A DNA stretch of 64,000 nt from Myxococcales bacterium (GTDB taxonomy: Bacteria > Myxococcota_A > Polyangia > Polyangiales > Polyangiaceae). The notes under the pieces are model-generated. The model did not search any database and was not told the origin of the DNA. It saw nothing but the letters and a program-made list of their open reading frames with translations. This document shows positions 16,425 to 24,889 of the stretch, one piece after another. The stretch lies in assembly GCA_004193285.1 (NCBI GenBank), contig SECP01000016.1, forward strand, positions 1-64,000, in the 5' to 3' direction. Numbering within the stretch: the stretch's first letter is position 1; each line of letters starts with the position of its first letter. A program made the position numbers and the translations under genes.

Positions 16425-17471
16425 TTAGCCGCCGAACCGCTCGAATGGCATCGCCACCGCCGCGCCTCGCAGCGCCACGTCCGCCAAGTGCCGGAGCAGG
16501 GGGAGCTCTTCCGGGCGCGTGGCTCCGCTCGCATCCCAGCTCTGGAGCGCGAGATCCAGCTCGCGCAAGATCTCCAGGCACTCGAGCGTTGCGCCCTCCA
16601 TCTTGGCGATCGCTTGCTCGAGCGAAAGGCCGAGCCCCAGCCATTTGCCGAACCGCCCCGTGCGGCCGCCGTTGCACGTCACCATGAGGTCGCCCGTGCC
16701 AGGCAGGCCGACGGCAGCTCGGGGAGAGCCTCCGCACAGCTCCACCACGCGCTGCATCTCCAAGATGGCTTGAGCGAACACGCCGCTCTCGTAATTGTGG
16801 TACGCGACGCTGCCGTTCTGCCCGCCGCGCGCCTCGTGCACGCCGGCGCCAAAGCCGACGCCCATCGCGAACGCGTTCTTGAGCGCGGCGCAGGTCTCCG
16901 CGCCCACCAAATCCGGCTCGAGGTGCACGAAATAGTAGGAGCCGCGCGCCAGCGCTCGCCAGGTTTCGCACGCTGCCTGCGATCGCCCGGTGAAGACGAC
17001 GCTGGTGGGTACCCGGCGCAGCAGCTCACCCGCGATGCAGGGGCCGGCTACTCCGACCGGCTGCACGCGCTCGGCCGCTTGGGCCGGGAGTGCGGCCTGA
17101 AACACGTCCGGCAGGACATTCAGGCGCTGGTTCTCCCAAACCAGGCCCTTGGAGATCATCAGCACCGGCCGGGGGGCACGGCTCAGCTCGGGCCCAAGCG
17201 CTTCCGCGGCCCAGCGCACGCCCGCCGAGCTCACGCCCAGCGCGACCGCATCCACGTCCGCGAGCGCGGCGCCGAGCTCGTGCGCGAAGTACGGCTTCAC
17301 GGCGGGCAGCGGCGCCCGGAGCCGGGGGTGATCGTGACCGGCCTTGAGCGCGGTAATGATGTCGTCATCCAAGGGCGAGCCGACGAGCCGCACCTCGTGG
17401 CCGTTGTCTACCAGGGGCGGCGACAGCGCGCTGCCCATCATTCCGGCTCCCACGATGGCGATGATGGCCAT
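16425..17471 (-). CDS. gpsA: Glycerol-3-phosphate dehydrogenase (NAD(P)+)
   Basis: A 348-residue cytoplasmic enzyme. GAGMMG at 8-13 is the Rossmann dinucleotide loop. ALKNAFAMGVGFGAG holds the catalytic Lys. GLPGTGDLMVTC followed by GRTGRFGKWLG is the substrate-binding signature of GpsA. It reduces dihydroxyacetone phosphate to sn-glycerol 3-phosphate for phospholipid synthesis. Some substitutions, such as GAGMMG for GAGSWG, suggest a divergent clade, and a related substrate cannot be excluded. It lies 11 bp downstream of the AsmA-like gene on the same strand. Confidence 0.85.
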   Translation of the reverse strand: MAIIAIVGAGMMGSALSPPLVDNGHEVRLVGSPLDDDIITALKAGHDHPRLRAPLPAVKPYFAHELGAALADVDAVALGVSSAGVRWAAEALGPELSRAPRPVLMISKGLVWENQRLNVLPDVFQAALPAQAAERVQPVGVAGPCIAGELLRRVPTSVVFTGRSQAACETWRALARGSYYFVHLEPDLVGAETCAALKNAFAMGVGFGAGVHEARGGQNGSVAYHNYESGVFAQAILEMQRVVELCGGSPRAAVGLPGTGDLMVTCNGGRTGRFGKWLGLGLSLEQAIAKMEGATLECLEILRELDLALQSWDASGATRPEELPLLRHLADVALRGAAVAMPFERFGG

Positions 17472-17482
17472 GCCTCAAGCTC

Positions 17483-18931
17483 TTAGCGGGACGACGCCGG
17501 AGCCGCCAGATCCTTCTGCTTCGGCGGCGGGGGCAAGGTGAGCTGGGGCAACGGCGGGATAGGGATGGTGAGGCTCGTCGGCACCGGGGGCAGCCCAAGG
17601 TCTTTCCCGATCGCCTCCACCTTCTTTCCGACTTCGTCGCCGATGGCTCGTAGCTCTTTTTCGTTCGGCGTGAGCGCGATGAGCTCGTTCAGCGAGAGGG
17701 GGCGCAAGCCGCAGCCAACCCCGATTTTTTGCGTGAGCTTGGCGTTCGCCAGATCTTGAGCGCTGGCTTGGATACCCACGTCCACGCTCACTTCGCCCCG
17801 CACGACCGCGAGGGCCGTGCGCTTGCCTTGCTTTCCGGACGCCCTGCCGAGCAGCTGGCCGAGGCGCGACTCCACGGCTGCGCCTGCCAGCGCGTCACAC
17901 GGCAGGGTTCCCTTCAAAAGCATGCTCAGCTCCGCATCCGTCCCCCGACGCAGCACGCTGCCGTCCCCGTTCAGCTCGAAGCGCGCGGCGCGGACCTTGG
18001 AGTCGGTGAGCGTCACCCGCTCACGCTTGCCGTCCACGTGGAGCTTGGTGTCGAACGTGGTGAGGTCGCCGAACACGAAGCCGTCCAGCTCGGGCGGATG
18101 CGGCGGCACGAAGCCCTTGAGCGCGCTCTTGAGGGTGCCCGTCACCTCGCCGCCGTCCAAGACATTGGCAGGTAGGACCAGGTCCACTTCGCTCGAGACG
18201 ATGACCTCCGGCAAGGGCAGCGGGATGCCGAGGCCCTTGCCGAGCAAGCCGAGCTTCGTCGGGGTGAGCACGATCCGCAGCTTGCCCGCGCCCTTCACGT
18301 CCACGCTCGCATCCAAACGTAGGGGTGCCGCTTGCGTGGCCTGATCGCCGAAGCCGATCGATACGTCTCCGCCCGTCATCGTGAAGCCGGCGCCGACTTT
18401 GCCGAGCTCGAATCCAGAGAGCTTGCAGCTCTCCGCCGAGAACGCGGCGCCGACGACGGTGCGGGTCAAGAAGCCGCCGCTCAGCTCCAGCCAGGGTGCG
18501 CTGGCGGCCTGCTCTGCAACTTGCACGTGCACACGACTAGCCACGACAGGCGCTTCGAACGCCTCAGGATGGTTTTTGGCCCACTCGCCCAGCTCGAGCA
18601 AGACGCGCGGGAGGCTGCCGCTGACGCCGACTCGCACGTCCGACAACTGCACCGTGCTCGGCTCGAAGCTCTTCAGCTGCACGTCTACCAGCCCAAGCTT
18701 CGCTTCGAACCCCGGCGCTCCGGCGAGCTTGGCCGTCGCGCCGGTCAGTTGCACCCACTGCCAGCCGAAGCCAACCTCACCCGGCGTGAGCTCGATGCCG
18801 CGCGCCGCCGCTTCTGCTACGACCCGCTTCTGGATGTAGCGCGGCAAGTACACTTTCAGTCCGACCAAGATACCGATGACTCCCGACACCAAGATGCCAA
18901 GGGCAATCACCAGGCCACTGCTTCGCTTCAC
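17483..18931 (-). CDS. AsmA-like / GspN-like membrane-anchored protein
   Basis: A 482-residue protein with one N-terminal membrane helix (about 7-29) and a large beta-rich periplasmic part. Features such as AEAAARGIELTPGEVGFGWQ, which places a membrane-proximal strand after the anchor, and repeated long amphipathic strands are like AsmA/TamB-type lipid-trafficking or GspN-like proteins. The last 20 residues are Pro-rich. Function is inferred only at fold level. It is upstream of gpsA and diverges from greB with a 14-bp gap, so both promoters must overlap neighbouring coding sequence. Confidence 0.6.
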   Translation of the reverse strand: MKRSSGLVIALGILVSGVIGILVGLKVYLPRYIQKRVVAEAAARGIELTPGEVGFGWQWVQLTGATAKLAGAPGFEAKLGLVDVQLKSFEPSTVQLSDVRVGVSGSLPRVLLELGEWAKNHPEAFEAPVVASRVHVQVAEQAASAPWLELSGGFLTRTVVGAAFSAESCKLSGFELGKVGAGFTMTGGDVSIGFGDQATQAAPLRLDASVDVKGAGKLRIVLTPTKLGLLGKGLGIPLPLPEVIVSSEVDLVLPANVLDGGEVTGTLKSALKGFVPPHPPELDGFVFGDLTTFDTKLHVDGKRERVTLTDSKVRAARFELNGDGSVLRRGTDAELSMLLKGTLPCDALAGAAVESRLGQLLGRASGKQGKRTALAVVRGEVSVDVGIQASAQDLANAKLTQKIGVGCGLRPLSLNELIALTPNEKELRAIGDEVGKKVEAIGKDLGLPPVPTSLTIPIPPLPQLTLPPPPKQKDLAAPASSR

Positions 18932-18945
18932 GGAGCGAGCCTAAC

Positions 18946-19413
18946 ATGCCCAACTACCTGACCCCCGAAGGCGCCAAGAAGCTGCAGGTAGAGCTGAACC
19001 AGCTGCTGAACGTGGACCGCGCCAAGGTCGTGCAAGAGGTGGCCGAGGCCGCCGCGCAGGGCGATCGCTCGGAGAACGCGGAGTACATTTACGGAAAGAA
19101 GCGGCTGCGAGAGATTGACCGGCGCATTCGCTTCATCACCAAGCGGCTGGATTCCGCCGTGATCGTCAAGCAGGAAGCCGATTCACACGCGGAGGTGCGC
19201 TTCGGCGCGTTCGTGGACGTCGAGGACGAAAACGGCAAAAAAAGCAGCTACTTCATCGTCGGCCCGGACGAAGCTTCGCCTGCCGACGGGCGTATCAGCT
19301 TCCAATCCCCATTGGGTCGAGCGCTCATGAAGCGCAAAGTGGGGGACGTCGTGAGCGTCCTGCGCCCCGCCGGAGAGATAGAGATCGAGATCAAAGCGAT
19401 TCGCTACGAGTGA
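18946..19413 (+). CDS. greB: Transcription elongation factor GreB
   Basis: A 155-residue two-domain protein. The N-terminal coiled coil has GDRSENAEYIYGKKRLREIDRR, with the acidic tip residues (Asp/Glu near residues 42-45) that enter the RNA polymerase secondary channel. YGKKRLREIDRRIRFITKRL is the GreB rather than GreA version. The C-terminal FKBP-like domain ends with IEIEIKAIRYE. It stimulates transcript cleavage in backtracked polymerase. Length is normal. The ATG lies only 14 bp from the divergent AsmA-like start. Confidence 0.95.
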   Translation: MPNYLTPEGAKKLQVELNQLLNVDRAKVVQEVAEAAAQGDRSENAEYIYGKKRLREIDRRIRFITKRLDSAVIVKQEADSHAEVRFGAFVDVEDENGKKSSYFIVGPDEASPADGRISFQSPLGRALMKRKVGDVVSVLRPAGEIEIEIKAIRYE

Positions 19414-19452
19414 CCGCAGCGAATCGCCCCCCAGCTCGTAGGAGTAGCCGGT

Positions 19453-20172
19453 TTATCTGGCCACGGGCCAACGAACCCGATAGCCCCGCCCTCGTAGGTA
19501 CTGAATCGCATCAGCCGCGCCAGCCGCGCCCAGCCTTTGCCGAAGCTCGTACACTTGGTTGCGCGCCGCGTTGCCGCCGACCGAGCCGTTGAGCACGACG
19601 CGGTTCAGCTCCTTGGACGGCACGAAGCGCTCGGAGTGGTCGAGCAGGAACTCGAGCACCGCGCACTCCGCGCGCCGAAGCGGCACTTCTTGTTCGTTGA
19701 CGGTGAGCGAGCGCGCCAAGCGGTCCAGACACAAGGGACCCGCGCGCAGCACACTGCGGAAGACTTCCGAAGTGCGACGCGTGCGCGCCACGAGCGCCAA
19801 GATGCGCAGGCGAAGCTCGAGACCATCCACGGGTGAACGGAGGAAATCCGTCGGTGCTTCCCGCTCGAACAAACTGGGTGATGGTTGCCCCGCTCCCGGG
19901 ACAATCCACAACACAGCCTGATTGATGGGTATCTCACTCGGCATGGTGACGTCCGACTTGGCGACGCACACCGATGAAAGCGAGATGTCGTCGCTGACGG
20001 CGATTTGACCGTCAGCGAGGGTGGTACCAAGCTCGTTGAGCTCGGCCGAATCGAAACCGCGAAGGCACACTAGCTGCGCTTCGCTGACTGCTTGCGTCGC
20101 TTGCCCCATGATGTAGGTGACTCTGCGACTGTCAGATTCTGGGGTCAACAACCACAGGTGGGGTCGCCCCAT
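19453..20172 (-). CDS. Winged-helix (OmpR/PhoB-type) DNA-binding protein with degenerate N-terminal domain
   Basis: About 239 residues. The C-terminal 95 residues are a Trans_Reg_C winged helix: VPLRRAECAVLEFLLDH, VPSKELNRVVL, AARNQVYELRQRLG and the wing GRGYRVRW. The N-terminal half resembles a receiver fold (HLWLLTPESDSRRV) but lacks the acidic phosphorylation pocket, so phosphorylation is unlikely. The ATG at 20172 is chosen for its upstream GGGA and the absence of conserved sequence in the 55-residue extension. It diverges from the DUF1592 gene and could control it, which is inference. Confidence 0.75.
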   Translation of the reverse strand: MGRPHLWLLTPESDSRRVTYIMGQATQAVSEAQLVCLRGFDSAELNELGTTLADGQIAVSDDISLSSVCVAKSDVTMPSEIPINQAVLWIVPGAGQPSPSLFEREAPTDFLRSPVDGLELRLRILALVARTRRTSEVFRSVLRAGPLCLDRLARSLTVNEQEVPLRRAECAVLEFLLDHSERFVPSKELNRVVLNGSVGGNAARNQVYELRQRLGAAGAADAIQYLRGRGYRVRWPVAR

Positions 20173-20348
20173 TTTTCGTCCCTTTTCACCACGGTGATGA
20201 AACCAAATGACGCAGCGCGGACGGAATCCTGCGTTGCCGGCTGAAGGAAATGACCATGTTGTCCAACACATGCGTGTGTCAGGCCCATTCGGCGCAAATA
20301 TGACGCTAGCGGCAACGGGAGAGCGCGGATGGCGCACTCACTCTGATT

Positions 20349-22031
20349 GTGAATTCGCTGCGGGCTCGTCTGCTGATGTTGGCCATGTCGGTTCTGGCCG
20401 GCTGCACGGCGCGCATCGATTCCGGCGCGGCCGCTGACGTAGGTGGCACCGGTGGTCTGACGCAGGGCCCCCCCCGCGGTGACTCTAACTCCACTCCTGA
20501 GGGTGAGATTCCGCTGGACTGCAGTAAGCCGGGAGTCGGCGCCGCCCCGCTGCGGCGACTGACGCGCGGACAATACGATAATTCGATTCGCGATCTGCTG
20601 GGTATCGACGGCCTGCCTTCACTGGCGCTCTCTGCCGACGAGAAGCTGGCCGCGTTCGCCAGCAACGCCGTGTCCCCCGTATCGCGCCTGACCGTCGAGC
20701 AATACCGAGACGTGGCCGAGGATCTGGCGGCGCGCGCGACCCGCGACGGAGCTTCGCGCCTCACCGGCTGCGAGGAGGCGATGCAGGATGCGGCTTGCGC
20801 CGATCGCTTCATCGCGAGCTTCGGGCGCCGCGCGCTTCGCCGGCCGCTCGAGGTCGCGGAGCAAGAGCGCTATCGCGGTCTGTTCTCGCTCGGAGCAGCC
20901 CGCGGCTTCGGGGACGGCATACGGCTCGTGGTGACGGCGGTGCTGCAGTCGCCGAGCTTCCTCTATCACCTGGAGGTCGCGCCGGCGCCCGCGGGCACGG
21001 ACGTGACGGCGCTGGACGGCTACGAGCTCGCGTCGCGCCTGGCGTTCACGCTGTGGAGCAGCGCGCCGGACGAGGACCTGCTCAGCGCGGCTGCCGCCGG
21101 TGAGCTCGCGGGCGCGGAGGGGATTCGAAAGCAAGCCGAACGCCTGCTCCTCAGCGATCGCGCCCGGGGCGCCATCGCGAGCTTTCACCTGCAGTGGCTG
21201 GGGCTGGATAACTTGCTCGATCTCGAGAAAGACGCCTCGCTCTTCCCCGAGTACGATGCGGCGCTCGCGACCGCCATGCGCGACGAGACCGTCGGCTTCG
21301 CCGACTTCGTGCTTCGCCGAGGGGACGGCAAGCTGGAGACGCTGCTCAGCGCTCCGTTCACGGTCGCGGGGGGGGCGCTCCTGACCCTCTACGGTGCGGC
21401 GGGCGCGCCGCGAGCGGACGGCACGGTGCTCCTGGACCCGCTCCAGCGAGCGGGGCTGCTCACTCAAGCCAGCTTCCTCGCCGGCCACTCGCACGCCGGT
21501 CAAACATCGCCCGTGCAGCGCGGGCTGGCGGTGCGCAAGAACCTGCTGTGCACGGAGCTACCGGATCCGCCCATGAACGTGAACGCTACCCCTCCCGCTC
21601 CTGATCCCAAGGCGACCACGCGGCAGCGCTTCGAGCAGCATCGGGCGGACCCGAGCTGCGTCGGGTGCCACCAGCTACTCGATCCGATTGGGGTCGGGTT
21701 CGAGAGCTACGATGCGATCGGGCGCTACCGGTCGAGCGAGAATGGATTGCCCATCGACGCTTCGGGGCAGCTGGTGGGCGCCGGCGACGCCAGCGGGGAC
21801 TTTTCGAGCGCGGTGGAGCTCGCTCAGCGGCTGTCCACCAGCGCGGACGTGCGCGCTTGCCTGCAGAAGCAGTGGTTTCGGTTCTCGCTCGGTCGGTTCG
21901 AGGCTGCGGCGGACGCCTGCAGTTTGCAGCAGCTCGCCAGCGCCTTCGAGACTTCCGGTCATGACGTGCGCGCGCTGCTCCTCGCCCTCGTTACCTCCGA
22001 TTCTTTTCGCTACCGCAAGGTGCAGCCATGA
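20349..22031 (+). CDS. DUF1587/1595/1592/1588/1585 multidomain lipoprotein
   Basis: A 560-residue exported protein. The GTG start opens a signal peptide with lipobox (LAGC). LRRLTRGQYDNSIRDLLG (about 67-84) is DUF1587. FGRRALRRPLEVAEQERY is DUF1595. YELASRLAFTLWSSAPDEDLL is DUF1592. DPSCVGCHQLLDPIGVGFE is DUF1588 with one CxxCH. The C-terminal SLGRFEAAADACSLQQL is DUF1585. The order is standard for this planctomycete/myxobacterial family. The next gene, a DUF1552 protein, overlaps by 4 bp (ATGA), again the standard partner. The CxxCH suggests covalent heme; the biochemical role is unknown. Confidence 0.9.
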   Translation: MNSLRARLLMLAMSVLAGCTARIDSGAAADVGGTGGLTQGPPRGDSNSTPEGEIPLDCSKPGVGAAPLRRLTRGQYDNSIRDLLGIDGLPSLALSADEKLAAFASNAVSPVSRLTVEQYRDVAEDLAARATRDGASRLTGCEEAMQDAACADRFIASFGRRALRRPLEVAEQERYRGLFSLGAARGFGDGIRLVVTAVLQSPSFLYHLEVAPAPAGTDVTALDGYELASRLAFTLWSSAPDEDLLSAAAAGELAGAEGIRKQAERLLLSDRARGAIASFHLQWLGLDNLLDLEKDASLFPEYDAALATAMRDETVGFADFVLRRGDGKLETLLSAPFTVAGGALLTLYGAAGAPRADGTVLLDPLQRAGLLTQASFLAGHSHAGQTSPVQRGLAVRKNLLCTELPDPPMNVNATPPAPDPKATTRQRFEQHRADPSCVGCHQLLDPIGVGFESYDAIGRYRSSENGLPIDASGQLVGAGDASGDFSSAVELAQRLSTSADVRACLQKQWFRFSLGRFEAAADACSLQQLASAFETSGHDVRALLLALVTSDSFRYRKVQP

Positions 22032-23359
22032 AGCGCGGGGTGACGCGCCGCGCGCTGCTCGGCGGCCTCGGCGGCTCCGCAGCGCTCGCGCCCTTCTTAC
22101 CGCTGCTGGAGGCACACGGCGAAGAGGCCCAGCCGCTGCGTTTGATCTTGTGGTTCACGCCGCATGGCACCGTCTACGACAACTGGAAGCCGAGCGGCGG
22201 TGAGCGCGACTTCACGCTGAGCCCGATCTTGCAGCCTCTGGAGCCGTATCGCTCCAAGATAACCGTCCTAGACGGCTTGAAGATCCAAGCCGACGGCGTG
22301 GGCGCGCCCCACACCAAGGGCCCCCCCTTGCTGTGGACTGCGTCGTCGCTGAAGGAGGACATGACCTTCACCCGGGCGGACGGGTCGGGCGGGATGTACT
22401 ACGGCTGGAACAGCGGCCCGAGCATCGACCAGGTCATCGCAGAGCAGCTGCGGCCCACCACCCCCTATCGCTCGCTCGAGTTCGGCGTGCGCTCGGGAGG
22501 GAGCCACCCCGGCTCGCGCATGATCTACACCGCCGCGGAGACGCCGCTCGCGCCCGAAACGAACCCGTGGGCTGCCTTCAAGCGGCTCATTGGGGACATC
22601 GGCAAGACCGCCGACGAGCTGGAGCGTATCCGCAGCGAGCGCCGCTCGGTGCTGGACGTGCTGGATGGCGAGCTGGGCGCTCTTCGGACCAAGGTCAGCA
22701 GCGCGGACCGGCACAAGATCGACGCCCACCTCACGGCCGTGCGAGACATCGAGCAGCGCCTCCAAGGCTCCAGCGTCTCCTGCCAAGGCCCCGTGCTGGG
22801 AGACGAGGTGGACGCCAACAAGGCGAGTAGCACGCCGCTCGTGATGGAGGCCATGAGCGCGCTCATGGCCTCGTCGCTCTCGTGCGGGCTCACGCGCTTC
22901 GCGAGCATGCAATACCGGGTGGGCGAGAACGACGGCGGCTACCTGTACGACTGGCTCGGGATCTCCGACCTCGAGCACCACCTGATGACCCACGAGCCGG
23001 ATACGAACGCGGCCGCGCAGGGAGAGCTGACGAAGATCTATACCTGGTACGCGCAGATGTTCGCCAAGTTCCTTGCCCACCTGGACAGCGTTCCCGAGGG
23101 AAATGGCACCCTCCTGGACAACTCGCTCGTGGTGTGGGGCAGCGAGCTTGCCAAAGGCAACTCACATTCTTTCGAGAAGATGCCGTTCGTGGTCGCCGGA
23201 GGCGCCGCCGGTAAGCTCCAGACGGGCCGGTACCTGCAGTACGACCAGGTTCCTCACAATCGCCTGCTCGTCAGCCTCGCCCAGCTCATGGGCCTGCCGG
23301 AGCTCACTCGGTTCGGCGGAACGGACCAGGGTAGCGGCGGCCTCTCCGGCTTCGCCTGA
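22028..23359 (+). CDS. DUF1552 family protein
   Basis: A 443-residue exported protein with an N-terminal Arg-rich signal (VTRRALLGGLGG) that may use the Tat pathway. LRLILWFTPHGTVYDNWKP is the DUF1552 start, and later DNSLVVWGSELAKGNSHS and the C-terminal FGGTDQGSGGLSG fit this family, which is related to DUF1501. Its ATG overlaps the TGA of the DUF1592 gene, so the two proteins are made together and probably work together in the periplasm. Confidence 0.9.
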   Translation: MKRGVTRRALLGGLGGSAALAPFLPLLEAHGEEAQPLRLILWFTPHGTVYDNWKPSGGERDFTLSPILQPLEPYRSKITVLDGLKIQADGVGAPHTKGPPLLWTASSLKEDMTFTRADGSGGMYYGWNSGPSIDQVIAEQLRPTTPYRSLEFGVRSGGSHPGSRMIYTAAETPLAPETNPWAAFKRLIGDIGKTADELERIRSERRSVLDVLDGELGALRTKVSSADRHKIDAHLTAVRDIEQRLQGSSVSCQGPVLGDEVDANKASSTPLVMEAMSALMASSLSCGLTRFASMQYRVGENDGGYLYDWLGISDLEHHLMTHEPDTNAAAQGELTKIYTWYAQMFAKFLAHLDSVPEGNGTLLDNSLVVWGSELAKGNSHSFEKMPFVVAGGAAGKLQTGRYLQYDQVPHNRLLVSLAQLMGLPELTRFGGTDQGSGGLSGFA

Positions 23360-23381
23360 ACCGTGCTAGCTACGAGCCCTC

Positions 23382-24392
23382 GTGGCCTCGCTGGTTCCGC
23401 GTCTCGCGCCGGGTAGCATCTTCGCTGGGCGCTATCGCGTCCTCGCCTACGTGGGGCAGGGGAGCATGGGCAGCGTGTACAGCGCCGAGGCGGTGGAGGG
23501 CGGCGCGCTCGTCGCGCTCAAGCTCGTCAAGCTGGACAGCGCGGATGGGCGCGCGGCTCGCCGCTTCGAGCGCGAGGCGGAGAGCGGGCAGCGTATCCAG
23601 AGCCCGCATGTGGCGCGCGCCCTCGACGCGGGCAAACTGGGGGACGGTCTGGGCTGGCTCGCAATGGAGTACGCCCCGGGCCCAAGCTTCGAGGAGCTCG
23701 TGCGGACGCGCCGAGGGCTCGAGCTCGCGGAGGCGCGGCTCGTGCTGTCTCAGCTCTTTGCCGCCGTGGCCGCAGCGCACGCGGTAGGCATCGTGCACCG
23801 CGACCTCAAGCCGGACAACGTGCGGGTCTCCGAGCAAGAGGGCACTCTGCACGTCAAGGTGCTGGATTTCGGCATCGCCAAGGACTTCGCGGTCAGCACG
23901 CTCTCGGGTACGACGCCGGGGCTCGGTACGCCGCTGTGGACCGCGCCGGAGCAGACCCGGGAGGGCTACCAGCCGGTGCCGAGCGCGGACGTCTGGGCGC
24001 TCGGGCTGCTCGCCTTCTTTGGCCTCACCGGCGGGCTCTATTGGCGGCATACCGCGCCGACTGCCTCGCTCGCGGACCTCGCGCTGGAGCTGCTCCGTGG
24101 AGAGATCGCTCCCGCTTCCCAGCGCGCGGCCGAGCTCGGCTTGCCGCGCGAGCTGCCGCGCGGCTTCGACGCCTGGTTCGAGCGTGCGGTCAGCCGCGAC
24201 GTCACGCGGCGCTTCGTGGACGCCGCGGAGGCGTGGGCGGCGCTCGAGCCGCTACTGAAAGCTCCGCCTCCGGTCGCGAGCCGCTCGCACCGCGTGAGCG
24301 TTGCGCCGGGAATTTTTCTGAGCGCCGTCATCGCGGGGGTGCTGCTGATGGGTCTGGCCATCTACTGGTTGCTCCGCTCGATGCGCATTTGA
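23382..24392 (+). CDS. Membrane-anchored Ser/Thr protein kinase
   Basis: A 336-residue Hanks-type kinase. GQGSMGSV at 25-32 is the P-loop, Lys47 the ATP-binding lysine, HRDLKPDN at 139-146 the catalytic loop and DFG at 162-164 the metal motif; an APE-like APEQ follows. All catalytic residues are present, so it should be active. One membrane helix near 310-332 ends the protein with only a few residues beyond, so there is no extracytoplasmic sensor domain. GTG start. It sits 22 bp after the DUF1552 gene and 17 bp before the LMW phosphatase gene. Confidence 0.9.
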   Translation: MASLVPRLAPGSIFAGRYRVLAYVGQGSMGSVYSAEAVEGGALVALKLVKLDSADGRAARRFEREAESGQRIQSPHVARALDAGKLGDGLGWLAMEYAPGPSFEELVRTRRGLELAEARLVLSQLFAAVAAAHAVGIVHRDLKPDNVRVSEQEGTLHVKVLDFGIAKDFAVSTLSGTTPGLGTPLWTAPEQTREGYQPVPSADVWALGLLAFFGLTGGLYWRHTAPTASLADLALELLRGEIAPASQRAAELGLPRELPRGFDAWFERAVSRDVTRRFVDAAEAWAALEPLLKAPPPVASRSHRVSVAPGIFLSAVIAGVLLMGLAIYWLLRSMRI

Positions 24393-24409
24393 GGTAGCCT
24401 CGGGCGCGC

Positions 24410-24889
24410 ATGGTCAAGCTGTGCTTCGTGTGCCTCGGCAACATCTGCCGCTCGCCCATCGGCGAGGGCGTCATGCGGCACTTGCTGGAGGAAGCCGGGC
24501 TCGGTGGAGCGGTGGAGGTGTGTAGCGCCGGTACCGCCGGGTATCACCGCGGTGAGCTGCCGGATGCTAGAGCGCGCGCTGCGGGGCGGCGCTTCGGGGT
24601 GGAGGTGCACGGCCGCGCGCGGCAGTTCCAGAGCGCGGACTTCGCGCGCTTCGACTACGTCCTGGCCATGGATGCCAGCAACTACCAGGCACTGTCGGAT
24701 CTCTCGCCGGATCTCGATGGTCGGCGCAAGCTTCACCTCTTGCGGAGCTTCGACCCAGAGTCACCGCACGGCGCCTCCGTACCGGACCCTTACTATGGGG
24801 ACGACTCGGACTTCGACGAGGTAGTCGAGATCTGCTTGGCCGCCTGCGCCCCGCTGCTAGAAAAACTTCGACGCGAGCACCAGCTGTGA
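24410..24889 (+). CDS. Low-molecular-weight protein-tyrosine-phosphatase family; possibly ribulosamine 5-phosphatase
   Basis: A 159-residue enzyme with the CX5R P-loop at 8-14 (CLGNICR), Ser15 after it and DPYY at 126-129, whose Asp126 is the general acid. Its TGA overlaps the GTG of a fructosamine-kinase homologue (GTGA). In other organisms a LMW-PTP homologue has been shown to dephosphorylate protein-bound ribulosamine 5-phosphate, and such genes are found beside bacterial ribulosamine/erythrulosamine 3-kinases. The coupling here supports that role over signalling, although a kinase gene also lies just upstream. Confidence 0.92.
   Translation: MVKLCFVCLGNICRSPIGEGVMRHLLEEAGLGGAVEVCSAGTAGYHRGELPDARARAAGRRFGVEVHGRARQFQSADFARFDYVLAMDASNYQALSDLSPDLDGRRKLHLLRSFDPESPHGASVPDPYYGDDSDFDEVVEICLAACAPLLEKLRREHQL

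Noticed and set aside
19404..19441. CTACGAG / CTCGTAG inverted repeat at the end of greB
   Set aside because: The loop is 24 nt long, there is no T-tract and half of it is coding; not convincing as a terminator.
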